Assembly: GCA_028671895.1 (NCBI GenBank)
Contig: CM053800.1
Span: forward strand, 20,233,886 to 20,297,885
Length of the DNA: 64,000 nucleotides
From: Oenanthe sinensis
Taxonomy: Eukaryota > Streptophyta > Magnoliopsida > Apiales > Apiaceae
Reading direction: 5' to 3'
The notes under the pieces were generated by a model that was not told where the DNA came from, did no database searches, and saw nothing but the letters and a program-made list of their open reading frames with translations. Made by a program: the position numbers and the translations under genes. Positions 34,401 through 45,439 of this stretch are shown one piece after another; position 1 is the stretch's first letter; each line of letters opens with the position of its first letter.

Positions 34401-34727
34401 GCAGAATATATTGCTGCTGGAAGCGGTGTGGCCCAGATACTGTGGATGAAGAACCAACTCAAGGACTACGGTGTGGAAGTATCTAAGATTCCTATCATGT
34501 GTGACAACACAAGTGCTATTGCAATGACCAACAATCCTGTGGATCACTCAAGGACCAAGCACATTGACATCAGGTATCATTTTATTAGAGAGCATGTAGA
34601 AAATGGAACTGTAGAGTTGCATTTTGTGTCTACTGAACGTCAAATAGCAGATATATTCACTAAACCTCTAGACGAATCAACATTTTCTAGATTGGTTGGT
34701 GAATTAGGGATGCTTAACACCAGTTAG
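31383..34727 (+). pseudogene. pol: El-H pol with one nonsense codon before RNase H
   Basis: Collinear with the intact 1114-codon El-A pol. Protease DSGAS, integrase zinc finger, integrase acidic triad and RT YVDD are present. A TAA at 33993-33995 (codon 871) replaces a Gln codon of El-A by one C-to-T change. The downstream 239 codons (RNase H and tail, 34008-34727) remain open. Next to conserved integrase motifs there are two changes from El-A: D244E (VDD to VDE) and G318W (QNG to QNW). The truncated product would have RT but no RNase H, so reverse transcription should fail without help from another copy. The upstream frame overlaps gag (-1). Confidence 0.93.
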
Positions 34728-35818
34728 TTTTGCTACCTATCTGTTAAAATTCAGTTTGTGCACATATTATTGTTGTTCATGAATATTCTTAATTAATAAT
34801 GTGTACTTTATTTCAAATGTATGTGTTGCATGTCAAAAGGGATTAGAAAGTTTCATGATGTTAATCTTGTGCTGATCTGTATATCTTTATGATTAGTGTC
34901 TAAATGGAGTAATGGAAAATTTTCTAAGGCAAATCTCGATCTGGTTCTGGATCGAGATCGAGATCTAGATCGACTTGTGAAAATTGCCTAAAAAAAACTG
35001 TCAAGGTACATCTCGATCTATCGACATTGAGATCGACATCGAGATGTAGATCGAGATGCGGATCGAGATCGACATCAAGATCGACATCCAGATGAGGATC
35101 GAGATGCGGATCTCGAGATCGAGATGTGACTTGTCTTTTCAGTTACTTCTTTTTAGGCGTGCAAGTATATATTATAGCATTAAAAAGGCTGTTCCTTATT
35201 TCCATTAACTTTCTTTCTCTCTTTCAAAAGCTTAAGCTCTTCATATACACACGCGTATGCATACATTACCAGAGTTCTTTTCTCTGCCATTACATCAAGT
35301 TTTCTTGTGATTTTCTTAAACAAAAATCACTAACTGTTACTTAAAAGCATCAATAACTAAAACGAAACTCTGCTAAAATTTTGTTTAAAACTGTTGAACT
35401 TCTTGTGTTGTTTTTAACGTCATTACTGTTCTTGCAAATAGTTCTTTAGTTTTCTTTTCATTCAAGTGAGTTTGTTTTCTGTTTCGTGCTTTCTTATTCT
35501 TAAGTTCTTTTATGTTCTTGAGCGAAATAGTTGTGGGTACTATTGTTTAATCCTTAAAGTGCAACTTTACCGCCGTGTTTGTGTTTTTTTTGTAACGGCT
35601 GTTCACTTTAACTTTCGAAAACTCAACCGTCAATCATTAGTGGGGAATTAAGTGGTCATTAGTGGGGAAGTTAATTTGTTTTAATTTGTGTCACTAATTA
35701 CGTGGGGTAATTAGTGGGGTTCGTGTACGTTTTTTTTGTTTAAATTTAGAACTTGTTCTCTAAAATTTCCATTGCAAAACCATTTCAGAACATTTCTTTT
35801 CTCAAACACAAATTTAAA
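34728..35818 (+). other. El-H pol-ORF3 spacer
   Basis: 1.1 kb between pol and ORF3. A GATCGAG array lies at 34933-35126, then T-rich AT-rich sequence with no supported gene. A pyrimidine run ending in tttag (35725-35748) could serve as a splice acceptor upstream of the ORF3 ATG; this is speculative. Confidence 0.65.
34933..35126. repeat. GATCGAG array in El-H pol-ORF3 spacer
   Basis: Same motif family as the LTR array (atcgagatcgagat, gatcgacatcgagatg) but in an internal, non-LTR position and with more gatcgacat variants. It is therefore not a trivial by-product of LTR duplication. Confidence 0.88.
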
Positions 35819-38800
35819 ATGGCAAACCCAAATTTCACAATTCCCAAGACCAACTTTGTTAATCTCTCTACTGATCGAGCAACTGGTAGATTTATTCACT
35901 ATCAGTTCTGGATTGAATCCCTCAACAACACTTCAATCATAAGTCATGCGTTAACCGCCTCTCCCATCCTGAATGTCGAAGCCCTTCAAGCTGCTTACTC
36001 AACATTAGAGATTCAGGGTGGTAAAGCAAATCCAACAGGCCTATCCTTTACTATTGGTGGTGCCAAATATGACGTCAGTCTGCAGAAGTTCAATGAGATT
36101 ATTGGGCTTCCTACAGAAGATTATGCTCCGGAACCCACTATGGAGGATATGTTGCAATTATTCACGGAGATAGGTTGTCGCCCTCCGACGGGTCCTATCA
36201 AGGTAACAAAGGTTAACACCGGTATGCTACCAGCTGAGTGGGATTATGTAGTTCAGGCCATTCAGCGCTGCATGTTCCCAAAGGACAAAGACTACAGGCC
36301 AATGAACAACAGCTGCCGGGTAATACTATATGGAGTGGCAAACAACAGGAGAGTGAATGTGGGCAAACATCTGTTGATTCAGTTGCTTGAGAGGTGGGCA
36401 TTGGAGAAGAATGCATCTAGGAATCCGGAATTTGGTCCAGTCAAATGCTGGATGCCAAGATTTCTTCAGATGGTTCTGGATGACGTCCTTTCAAAGGAAC
36501 ACAGAAGAGTATTTCAAGGCTCTGAAAGGATGGCATGTTTTGATATGACTCTAAAGAGTATCTCCACCATGGAAACCCAGCAAAAATCCAGATTTTTTGA
36601 GTTGCGCTTGACTCCGTACTTCCAGGATCTGCAAGATGAGTATGCTAGGAGGCATGCTTCTCAGTTTACTGTAGTAGAAGCTGAGAGTAGCGGTAACGAA
36701 GCTGAAGGTGGAGATCAAGTGCCTAGAAATTTGGAAGAAACAGGTATGGATGTTGACATGGCCGAGGCAAATGTTGCAGAAGCTGGAGCTGACAAGGATG
36801 ACGATCTTCTGAGTCAGGTACCTATTCTTGCTGATCTTGATCAATCATCAATTCAACCTGTTTTCTACAGCCGTGGGCCTGAAAACCCCCAGGCTCTATC
36901 CCAGGCTGCAAGCCCTTCTGTTCATAAACGTTCAGCCAGCCCTAAAACTGGTGCTAAAAGGAAGGCAAGCTTATCTGAGTCGAGTGATTCGAGTGGAGGG
37001 AGTGTAGGAGTTGAGAGAGTAGTCACTTCAGCAGCTCTGCCACCTCCAAAGAAGCAAAAGGTGGATTCAAACCCAGTGGCAACTGCACAACCTGTTAAGG
37101 CTAGTTCACCTCTCACAGCCACCACACCTCACGCTGGTGGCTCTCCTCTCCAAAACATTCCAACACATTCGCACTCGCCTAGGCATGTTGGTGAGAGTCA
37201 AGGAGGGGGTCCAGCTCAACAGCCAATAGGAGCTGGCCCTACCTCCCCTGAGTTGTCCGCTCAGGGCTCTTTGAGCAATTTCTCGGAAGGGGAATGGCAA
37301 ACTGAGACTAGCACTTCTGATGCTAGGATCTCAGGAAGTTTTAATGCGGAAGAGTCTGTCGAATCCAGTACGGATGACGCTTCCTCATCTAAATCAGAAA
37401 ACAAGTTGCTCGCAGAGCAACGACATCTGGTGACTGGTGGGTCTACGCCTCCAGAACAGCCCAGCGAACCAGAAAAGGTTCTTGGTGGACAAGGGGATGA
37501 CATGGTCATAACGCCATCTCCTAACGTAGACACAGCGCTTAAAGGCTCAGTCTCACTGACCGATATCGCCGACCAACTCACCGCTAGTCCCCAGCAATTA
37601 GTGGATGAGGCTCTAGTACTGTTAGGCTCTAAACACGAGGGAGAGACAGGGAGAGTAGATCCCTTCTTTTTAGGGATCTTGAGTGAAACAGAACCCGGCG
37701 AGAGTAAACAGTTTAACCCAAGCCAAACACCGTCCCCCAAATTGCAGGATCTAGTGAAGAAAGTGGAAGCTTTGGAGGCTGGAGTTGCTGGTGTTACTGC
37801 TGCTGTCTCTTCTCACTCTGGACGGTTGGAGGTTGGAGCTCAGTTCATGGAGAACCTAATTGCCGTCCAAAATCAAATGATTGACAAGATAAACAATCTT
37901 GGATTGGCACAGGTGGAGGTTGGGAGGTCAGTAGATGATGTCACTCATGGCATGTCTCAGGTTTGGACGAAGCTGAATGAACTACTTGATGCTGTCTTTG
38001 GACGTAACAGGGCTGGACCTGGTCCGTCAACCGGTGGTGGTGGTGACGATAATAATGATGATGATGCTCCTGATGAGGATAACACACCTAAGGGGGAGAA
38101 GGAGGATCAGGGTCTGAAAAAGCTAACTAGTAAGGGTCCGGTGATCGAGTCCTCAAACAAATCTGGTGAAAAGGTGGAGGAGGCTCAACCGGCTCCTAAG
38201 GACAAAGGCAAGCAGAAGATGGTAGTTGAAGAAGAATATGAGAAAGAAACACCTCTTGTCGATGCATTTATGGGAGACTTTATTGAAGATTCTGATGATG
38301 ACGAGATGGATGTAGAAGCCTTAGTGGCAAGGAGGTCGAGACTCGAGCAACGGGCAAAAGAGTGGGAACAAGAAAGAGGTCTAAATCCTGGCGGATCCGG
38401 CGCAGGAGTTGCAGGTGATGCAGGAGACCACTCGGTTGCTGACGAGCATGTGCCAGAAGAAGAAATTGATGAAGCGGAGATGCAAGGAGAGATTTTCAGG
38501 GAAGCCAGAGAAAGAGTAAATGAAGAAATGCTACAAGGGATAGTTGAAAAAGAACTAATGGCAAAGGAGAAGAGAGCGGCTCAGAAAACTCAGCATGAGT
38601 ATGAAATGGAAAAGATCAAAGATCCTAAGGTCCAGGCTGACATAAGGAGGGAAGGTCCCGAGTGGGACAAGGCTAGAGAAGCCTTAGCTGGACCAAGAGC
38701 CTATGCTCATGACTCAGAAAGATTGAACTTTCTTCTTCATAAGCTAGAAAATCTAAACCCTGGGCTGCTGAATTATCTAAATTGTATAAGACAGGGATGC

Positions 38801-39958
38801 ACCTCCGTACAAGTCATATTCAAGGAGAAGACATGGAATCTGATGATCACTTGGACACCCATAACAAAAATCGGGCCGTGTATGGTCGATGAAGCTTTCT
38901 TCCATGAAAGGGGTGCAAGTGAACTGGTAGAATTCGCTCACAAGGTAGACACCTCTGTCAAGACTGGAGTGCTGTTTAAGGAGAAATTGTTGAAGATGGC
39001 TGAAGACAGAGGGGTTGACATTATTCTAAATCCCTACCAGATCAGATATGTCCATGACAAGGTCTTGAGGATCGTAAATCTGCATGACTCGAAACTAACT
39101 CCGAGCGGAAATGTGCTGAAGGTAGTTGCAAAGCTAGCCCTCTCTAAGGGTTTTCTAACAAAGGAAAAGAAGCTGGTGGCTAAGGACTTGGAGAAGCTGA
39201 TAAGAAGGCAAGACGCTAGATACAAGTTGCCTGAAGCTACACTACCAGTGGCTAAGAAGGAACCTGAAGACTATGCATTCGAGCAGCAAGACGAGGCAAT
39301 AAGAGAGCATGTGCAAAGATACGGAGATCCAAGAATAGACATTCCAGAAGAAGGGGAAATAAGGGGGGAAGCTAGTGCAGTGGTTAGTGCAAATGTCAAG
39401 TTTGTCACGAGCAAAGCTGAGAATGAGAATGATCTGCTGATCTATACAGACAAGCATCAGGTGGAAACCATCATTGAAATCAAGTATGACATCTTTGCAG
39501 AACACAGTCATGAAACACTGTGTATCATAAGGGAATTGATTGATGAGATGGATGATGTTGACGAGTTTGATCAGGATTATCTAAGGGTCACATTTGATAA
39601 TTTCTGTAAGAGAAGAAAACAGCTTGACATTCAGAGGCTACAGCAATGCACCACCGCTATTGTCATTGGATACCCTAAGCAGCTGGTTATAAGGAAGAAA
39701 GGGGAAAAGGGGTTCCCTGACAAAGTCACGAAGCTGAGGTTTGAAGACATTCGCACGAAGCTTACCACTCGCAGCATGGTTGAAAGGTGGTTGAGGTTGT
39801 TTCGAAATTACAAGATCAGAAATAATGTGGAAGCAGAAGGACTTAATCTTCTCAAGAAAAGAATGGATGAAGTCTGCAACCCTGAGTTCATGAAGAAAGA
39901 AAAAGCAGCCAAGAAGAAAGCTCGTGAGGAAGAGGAGCGCAAGAAATCAAAGTTTTAA
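35819..39958 (+). CDS. El-H ORF3 (env-like position), 1379 codons, intact
   Basis: Large sense-strand ORF after pol. I chose ATG 35819 (MANPNF, context aaaATGGCA like gag); the frame is open to an earlier ATG at 35753. Residues 10-230 form a predicted globular domain with a FWIESLN start and a LSFTIGGAKYDV..FNEIIGLP core, alignable by eye with El-K ORF3 and reminiscent of the plant-transposon domain Transposase_32 (unverified). Next: Ser/Pro/acidic low complexity (260-640), probable coiled coil (640-735), Gly/Asp stretch (735-760), charged helices (800-950) with GPEWDKAR near 946, a C-terminal basic region with FEDIRTKL near 1308, and a Lys-rich tail (KKAREEEERKKSKF). I see no signal peptide, membrane span or furin-type site, so the name envelope is not supported. 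Function unknown. Confidence 0.88.
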   Translation: MANPNFTIPKTNFVNLSTDRATGRFIHYQFWIESLNNTSIISHALTASPILNVEALQAAYSTLEIQGGKANPTGLSFTIGGAKYDVSLQKFNEIIGLPTEDYAPEPTMEDMLQLFTEIGCRPPTGPIKVTKVNTGMLPAEWDYVVQAIQRCMFPKDKDYRPMNNSCRVILYGVANNRRVNVGKHLLIQLLERWALEKNASRNPEFGPVKCWMPRFLQMVLDDVLSKEHRRVFQGSERMACFDMTLKSISTMETQQKSRFFELRLTPYFQDLQDEYARRHASQFTVVEAESSGNEAEGGDQVPRNLEETGMDVDMAEANVAEAGADKDDDLLSQVPILADLDQSSIQPVFYSRGPENPQALSQAASPSVHKRSASPKTGAKRKASLSESSDSSGGSVGVERVVTSAALPPPKKQKVDSNPVATAQPVKASSPLTATTPHAGGSPLQNIPTHSHSPRHVGESQGGGPAQQPIGAGPTSPELSAQGSLSNFSEGEWQTETSTSDARISGSFNAEESVESSTDDASSSKSENKLLAEQRHLVTGGSTPPEQPSEPEKVLGGQGDDMVITPSPNVDTALKGSVSLTDIADQLTASPQQLVDEALVLLGSKHEGETGRVDPFFLGILSETEPGESKQFNPSQTPSPKLQDLVKKVEALEAGVAGVTAAVSSHSGRLEVGAQFMENLIAVQNQMIDKINNLGLAQVEVGRSVDDVTHGMSQVWTKLNELLDAVFGRNRAGPGPSTGGGGDDNNDDDAPDEDNTPKGEKEDQGLKKLTSKGPVIESSNKSGEKVEEAQPAPKDKGKQKMVVEEEYEKETPLVDAFMGDFIEDSDDDEMDVEALVARRSRLEQRAKEWEQERGLNPGGSGAGVAGDAGDHSVADEHVPEEEIDEAEMQGEIFREARERVNEEMLQGIVEKELMAKEKRAAQKTQHEYEMEKIKDPKVQADIRREGPEWDKAREALAGPRAYAHDSERLNFLLHKLENLNPGLLNYLNCIRQGCTSVQVIFKEKTWNLMITWTPITKIGPCMVDEAFFHERGASELVEFAHKVDTSVKTGVLFKEKLLKMAEDRGVDIILNPYQIRYVHDKVLRIVNLHDSKLTPSGNVLKVVAKLALSKGFLTKEKKLVAKDLEKLIRRQDARYKLPEATLPVAKKEPEDYAFEQQDEAIREHVQRYGDPRIDIPEEGEIRGEASAVVSANVKFVTSKAENENDLLIYTDKHQVETIIEIKYDIFAEHSHETLCIIRELIDEMDDVDEFDQDYLRVTFDNFCKRRKQLDIQRLQQCTTAIVIGYPKQLVIRKKGEKGFPDKVTKLRFEDIRTKLTTRSMVERWLRLFRNYKIRNNVEAEGLNLLKKRMDEVCNPEFMKKEKAAKKKAREEEERKKSKF

Positions 39959-40423
39959 TGTATTATGCTTGTAATGGTTCTTTGCGTTGTAATTTGTTTT
40001 CTTGTTTTCCTGCATTGTAAAAATATATTATCTGTTTTCTTGTGTAGTGTAAGGTAGAAGTTAGTTAGCTAAGTGTCTTGAAACTGGTTTATATTAGGCG
40101 TCAATTATTTCGCGAAGTTCGGCGGTGGTAATACTGCTAAAAGGACTTCAGAAGGATAATTGAAGATTGAGTGGACTGTGCTCTTAAAGTACTTAGAGAA
40201 AATCTCTAGAAGAACATGAAGCCATTTAATCGAGCCAACAGGTGTCCAATTTTGGCACTTGAAGTATCAGTAATAGACATGAAGTTAATTAATCAAGCCA
40301 AGCATTATGTAAGTTGACATGATCTTTTATGAATGTTATTTTATCTTTTTCAGTCCCTGTTTAGTTGAGTTATCCTCATTGTGAATTTGGTTGTCATTGT
40401 TAGACAATCAAATAGGGGGAGAT
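39959..40423 (+). other. El-H 3' untranslated region and PPT
   Basis: Non-coding sequence ending in the polypurine tract aataggggga+gat (40411-40423) directly before the 3' LTR. The PPT primes plus-strand DNA synthesis. No gene seen. Confidence 0.85.
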
Positions 40424-41670
40424 TGAAAGGCATAGGTGTACTAACTTGTAACACTTAATTACTATGTAACTCAACTAGAGAAAAGATAAAACAACAGCAA
40501 AACAAGAGAAACTGAAGAAGCACATGGAATCAATCAACTGAAGAAATGGTAATGATACTTGGTAACTACAAGTAACTAATTTGGTTAATCAAGGATGCAT
40601 AAGTGAGAAGAAGTTCAATCTCAATATTGCTCATGCCCTAACTTATCTAATGGAGAATCAAATTAATGTCAAAGAAGTATCAAGAAGACCAAAGTGATTT
40701 CATGTAATGTATATCAACATCTGGATAATGTAAAGGTTAATCAACAAATGAGAACTGACATTCAGAAGCAAGAACCCCTACAAGACTAGTCACTTATGAA
40801 CCAGACCATTGCATCAAGTGTCAGGACATTGGAGGCAAGTTCATGTCAGTAATAGAAGATCTCATTTGAATTGAGTGAGGAAAAGAAATTGAAGAAGCTA
40901 GGGAAACTTGCTCATAAAGGTTAATCCTCAATTAGTCACTAAAGAAAGTCAACATTCGATGAGTGCATATTTGCCAAGGCAAATGTCGATCCACGGCAGA
41001 TCGAGATCGAGATCGAGATCTTCATAGATCGAGATCGAGATTCTCCCAGATCGAGATCGAGATCTTCATAGATCGAGATCGAGATTCTCCCAGATCGAGA
41101 TCGAGATCGAGATCTTCACAGATCGAGATCTAGATTCTCCCAGATCGAGATCGAGATTTTCACAGATCGAGATCGAGATGGGTCCAGGCGAAGATCGAGA
41201 TGCGGGTAGATATGTAACATTTAATGTTCAAGGGACAAGTGGCTTATTGTGAACGGTTGATCCAAAGTTGTTGGGAAAGTACTTTTTGTTGTCGAAGTCC
41301 TGATTGGGCCACGTACACAAAAAGGACAAGATCAAGACTACATGACATTATAAAAGTAGCACTTTGTTTTTATTAGTAAATAGACTTTTCATCATCTCTA
41401 TTTTTTCAACGATAATTTTTAAAGAGAGAGAATTTACTGTAAAACAAAAAGTGAGAGAGAGGATCAGTTGAATCTAGCTTTAATTGTTGTATTTATTGTT
41501 CAACTGATCATGATTCTTTTATGAATGTTGTAGCAAATCCTTCAATGAATATAATGATATATTCTTGAAATTCTGTGTCATCATTTATTACCTACATATT
41601 GTTTATTCTCTCATTAATTTTAAACAGTTGTATTCACCCCCCCCCCCTCTACAACATTTTGGACCTAACA
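40424..41670 (+). repeat. El-H 3' LTR (1247 bp)
   Basis: Partner of 27084-28308. GATCGAG array at about 40983-41190, TATA box at 41349-41355. It is followed by target-site copy ATCTG (41671-41675). Confidence 0.96.
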
Positions 41671-41675
41671 ATCTG

Positions 41676-43408
41676 GAGGCCCAAGTAACAGAAATTCACT
41701 ACTAAATCAGAAAAATCTTGGAGCTGCAGGAGCAGCAGAGAGCAGAAATGAAAGAAATCAAAGATTTAGTCAAACAACTGTTGGCTCAGAAATTTTTTGT
41801 TTCTACTCAACCAACTCCAACAAGTCATATTACCCCAGTCAGAAGGGAGGATAACCCACTTGAGGGGGAGAGGTTAGCACAAGAAAAATTTGGAGCTGAA
41901 ATGATCTTGGAATACACAGCTCAGGGGGAGACATATATCTTTTACAGGCCTAGAGCTAGGCAACTTGAAGAAGGTGAAATATTTGGACCCTATGTGCCAT
42001 TGGAGATTCCAACTGAGATTGAAATAGAGGAAACTGTAAAGGCTACAGGAATAGATGTTGAGAAGGAGTTTGCAGAAGAACATGCTTTTGATAATGAATG
42101 TCTTCTGGTTGGTATAGACAAAGTTGTTACTCAAGACATAGTTCAGGCTTAAGAATTGATGAAGAGAAAGTAGAAGAGAGTACAGAACGCAATGGAAAGA
42201 AGGAATAGAGTCAAGGACATAGAAGCTAAAGTTGGTCCTGATTGGGATGAAGCAAGGAGTCTACTGAAGAAGAAGGAGTTAACCCTGACTCAGAAGAAAG
42301 ATATAGAAGTCTTTGATCTCTTCAGAATCATGAGGGAAAAATTTGAAGATGTTCATAAACTCTATGCAATGCTATCTGAAGAAATTACAAGCGTGTCAGT
42401 AAGTGCGTCCAAGTACGGGTGGAAAATGTTCATAAATTCAACATCAGCAGGGTCAAAGATTTTATCTACAAAGAGCTTTAAAAAGATGAATATCGTGGAT
42501 TTGTATGTGCTGAAGAGGAAAGTCATCTTTGGTGGGCATAAAATAAATGAGATACTGAGATATCTGATTGAGAAGAAGATAATAGAGATCGGTGTCGATG
42601 CTTTTGAAAAGCATCCAGTGGTCAAGTACTATAAAGCTACAACACTTCACAACTTAACTTTGTCAAATGAATGTCTGGATTCAAGCCATGTAATATTCAT
42701 GCAGTACGTAGAAGGGAGGCTCAGAAGCAAGAAAAATAGAACAGAAGGAGATTTAAAGGCTGCTGAGTTGATATACGCTTTCAGGCTGAACAGAGCGATT
42801 AAAACATCAGGGAGATATCTAATGGAAATAACCAGATATTATCAAGACCCAGTGTATGTAGGAAGAGAGGATGGCACAGAAATACTTGAAACCATAAGAG
42901 ATTCTGAACCTTGCATTCAGACGGAAGAAAATTGAACAAATACTTCCTATTCAAGAAGAATGGAGTGAATAAGAAGGAGCTATCAAAACTAAGGAGAAAC
43001 AATTCTGAAATTATCCGAAAAGTCTATTCAAGGGTGAAGAGATCCACTGACAAATCAGATAAAAAGGCTTTGAGGATGATTGAAGATTTCCTGGTGGAGA
43101 AACTGGCAAAAGAGTCGATGCATGACACTAACCGAGTAAAGGGCTTTCCGAAGAGGATAATAGTATTCGTGTTTTCAAAGAGGCAATCTCTGGCCTTCGA
43201 GTCAATCTCCAAGACAAACTCAACCGTATTTCTCACTGAAGTTTTGAAGAAGTTAGAAGAACCACCTCTAGTCAATACTCTTGAAGTGGAAGCTAGAGAT
43301 TTAGTGAAAGCAAGGTTGGAGCAGAAAGAAGAAGAGCTGAGAAAGCACTACTCTAAAACAAGATCAAAGAACAAGCAAGACTCAGTACAAAGAAGCAGAA
43401 GATCATAG
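41676..43408 (+). pseudogene. El-G ORF3 fragment, downstream of El-H
   Basis: Continues the frame of 26604-27083. In-frame stops occur at 41703-41705 (TAA), 42150-42152 (TAA) and 42171-42173 or so (TAG). A frameshift near 42911-42935 moves the end into another frame (to 43408). The product is charged and helical: LVKQLLAQK, then GPDWDEAR (compare GPEWDKAR in El-H ORF3), a mixed domain (KYGWKMFINS...), and a C-terminal part with FPKRIIVFVF and a basic helix ending KTRSKNK. The order mirrors the second half of El-H ORF3 at low identity. Function unknown; not functional here. Confidence 0.8.
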
Positions 43409-43599
43409 ATTTACTTGTTCGGGCTAGAGGAACAAACTTTTATTGTACTCAAAGAAATCTGGAAATGTAAAATCTATTCCAGAATGTAATTAATATTATT
43501 TACTGTCTTTCTGCACTTTACTTTTTCTTGTAAGTATTAGTTGAGTTATCCTCTCATAGAATTTGCTTGTCGAACTCTAACAACCAAATAGGGGGAGAT
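43409..43599 (+). other. El-G 3' untranslated region and PPT
   Basis: Short non-coding stretch ending in PPT aaatagggggagat at 43586-43599, identical in form to that of El-E and El-H. Confidence 0.8.
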
Positions 43600-44929
43600 T
43601 GTAAAGCATAATGTAACGTAGTATGTAATAGTGATAACGATAACTCAACCAAGAAAAAAAGACAGATAAATAATACTAATATGCAGCACAAGAATCCAGA
43701 AGGACATGTAAATAGGAATCATACATACAGCATTGCAGAGCTTTCAAGATGAAAGATTTACTGAACGACGGTGAGAGAAGTTCATTAATATGTTCAGGCC
43801 TCAGCAACAAATAAGTGTTCAGTAGATTTCATACTAAAGACAGTGTAATAATTTAGGTATAGATTTCAAAGGGTTTCAGTAATCAGAAGCAATGGAACAA
43901 TCCAAAGTTAATCAGCTGAAACAAAATAGAAGTCAAGGGAATTCAATTTAGTGTTAGTCATTTGTGAACTAGACCAGTGCACTAAGCGTCAGCACAACAA
44001 GAAAAGAATTGTCTTGATTAATCAGGAGAAAATCAGTTTATCAAGCCAGAAGTATGGAAATCAAGTAGTATTTACTTCAAGAATTCAAGGAATATGTTAA
44101 GGCAAGTACTATTCTATTTGGTGGCTCCTGCACTCTTTATGTACTCTAGAGGCGCAACCAATCTTGAAAAGGCTCAACAAACCAAGACTAGAAGCTAAAT
44201 CAAGTTAAAGAGAGGGTTTGTGGCGCCTGCACAAGGGAATGAGAGTGGAGGCGCAACAAAAGAGTAGTGATGCAACATAACAAGGTTGAAGCGCAACAAA
44301 AGTTATTTGATGATTTTGTGGCGCCTACACACTGTAACTAGTGTGCAGGCGCAACAAAATGTCAAGAAGCATAACTAACACTTGTGGAATATTTCTAAGT
44401 CATTTAGTGGCGCCTATACAAGGAAACAACTGTTTAGGCATAACTAAATTACTCTAAGCACAACAAAGTAATAAGGGGCGCAACAAAATGTTCCAGGCGC
44501 AACAAAATAACTTAGTGGCGCCTACACACCACTCCCACTCCACAAGCGCAACAAAGGACATGTACATTGTTGGAAATCAATTTCCAAAGAGACTACAAAA
44601 TATATATGGGTTATATAAATATGGACAGTAAGGATTATTCATTCATCTTCAACAAAAGACATACAGACGAGAAGATCCATTAAAGACACACATTTAACTC
44701 ACCCAACTGTATTTCTATTGTAATATTGATTGAACCCAGTGAAGCTAATCATCTGATTAGAAGTATAGCACTCAGGGATTTAATAATATATCTTTATTTC
44801 CCCGAATCATTGTGTTTCAATAACTGTCATTTTTATATCTCAAGAACACAAATACTTAATCCGCAATAAAATGAAAAATCTACCATATCATATTCAACCC
44901 CCCCTTCTATGATGATTTTGGACCTAACA
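43600..44929 (+). repeat. El-G 3' LTR (1330 bp)
   Basis: Starts TGTAAAGCATAATG and ends ggacctaaca. The middle (44133-44555) holds many copies of gcgcaacaaa, ggcgcctacac and gtgcaggcgcaac, an inverted-motif cluster around the palindrome GGCGCC. A C-tract and cttctatgat lie just before the end. Confidence 0.9.
44133..44555. repeat. GGCGCC/GCGCAAC motif cluster in El-G LTR
   Basis: About a dozen copies of ggcgcaaca or its complement-related gtggcgcct over 420 bp, several paired head-to-head (gtggcgcctacac ... gtgtgcaggcgcaac). Matching cluster at 26146-26400 in the truncated 5' LTR. Confidence 0.82.
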
Positions 44930-45439
44930 AGTTGCCATGGTCGGAGCAAGAGATATAATTTATACACATTCATACCTTGCTCCCAGTCAGATATTAGGAC
45001 CCTGTTCTGTAATAAAAAATATTTAGGGCTCCTAGATATCACTCCATACGGACTCATTTTTTCCTTGTACTAATTTAGATATATTTGTATAGGAACCGAG
45101 CCTATATTTTTGTTTTAGTAGAAAAGAACTAATTTATTCTTTGGAAACCAGTTATATTTTTAATTGGATGTAGCAACCTCCAGGTATATATATAAAAGAT
45201 ATATTCCCCGAATCTTGTCCCGTTTATTTTACTTGCTAATTTTCTTGAACCTAATTGATTTATCCGGACACACATAAAATTAGTAGGCAACTCACCTAAA
45301 CACTACAACTGACCAAACCCACTCTGAAACAATAATTTATTTATCCGCAAATTTAGAAAAGAATTTAAATTATTGTGAGTATCGTATTCAATCCCCCTTT
45401 TACGATACTTCGAGACCCAACAATTGGTATCAAAGCTCG

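Larger units (their letters stand above)
27084..41670 (+). mobile_element. El-H: complete 14.6 kb Sirevirus with gag, pol and ORF3
   Basis: LTRs at 27084-28308 and 40424-41670 are flanked by a perfect 5-bp target duplication (ATCTG at 27079-27083 and 41671-41675). Internal order: primer site, leader, gag, pol in the -1 frame, spacer with GATCGAG array, ORF3, PPT. The LTRs differ by a roughly 22-bp length change in the GATCGAG array and a modest number of substitutions, so the insertion is recent. One nonsense codon in pol removes RNase H, so this copy should not be autonomous. At 14.6 kb it is longer than typical copia elements because of ORF3. Confidence 0.96.
25614..44929 (+). mobile_element. 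El-G: internally deleted Sirevirus, split by El-H
   Basis: A truncated 5' LTR (25614-26416) is fused directly to ORF3 sequence (26417-27083). After the El-H insertion, ORF3 continues at 41676 to about 43408, followed by a PPT (43587-43599) and a complete 3' LTR (43600-44929). Gag, pol and the end of the 5' LTR are missing. Flanks agtta (25609-25613) and agttg (44930-44934) are a target duplication with one mismatch, so the deletion happened inside one insertion. Without El-H and its duplicated site the element is about 4.7 kb. Confidence 0.88.

Noticed and set aside
35466..35651. Small ORFs between pol and ORF3 of El-H as extra genes (also 35126-35344)
   Set aside because: AT-rich, hydrophobic by composition, no counterpart in the El-J or El-K spacers.
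36213..36416. Antisense ORFs within ORF3, gag and pol (for example 37261-37740, 51069-51506, 62439-62630)
   Set aside because: They are shadows of the sense frames, with no conserved content of their own.
35819..39958. Calling ORF3 a retroviral envelope
   Set aside because: The position matches the env-like ORF of Sireviruses, but no signal peptide, transmembrane segment or cleavage site is visible.
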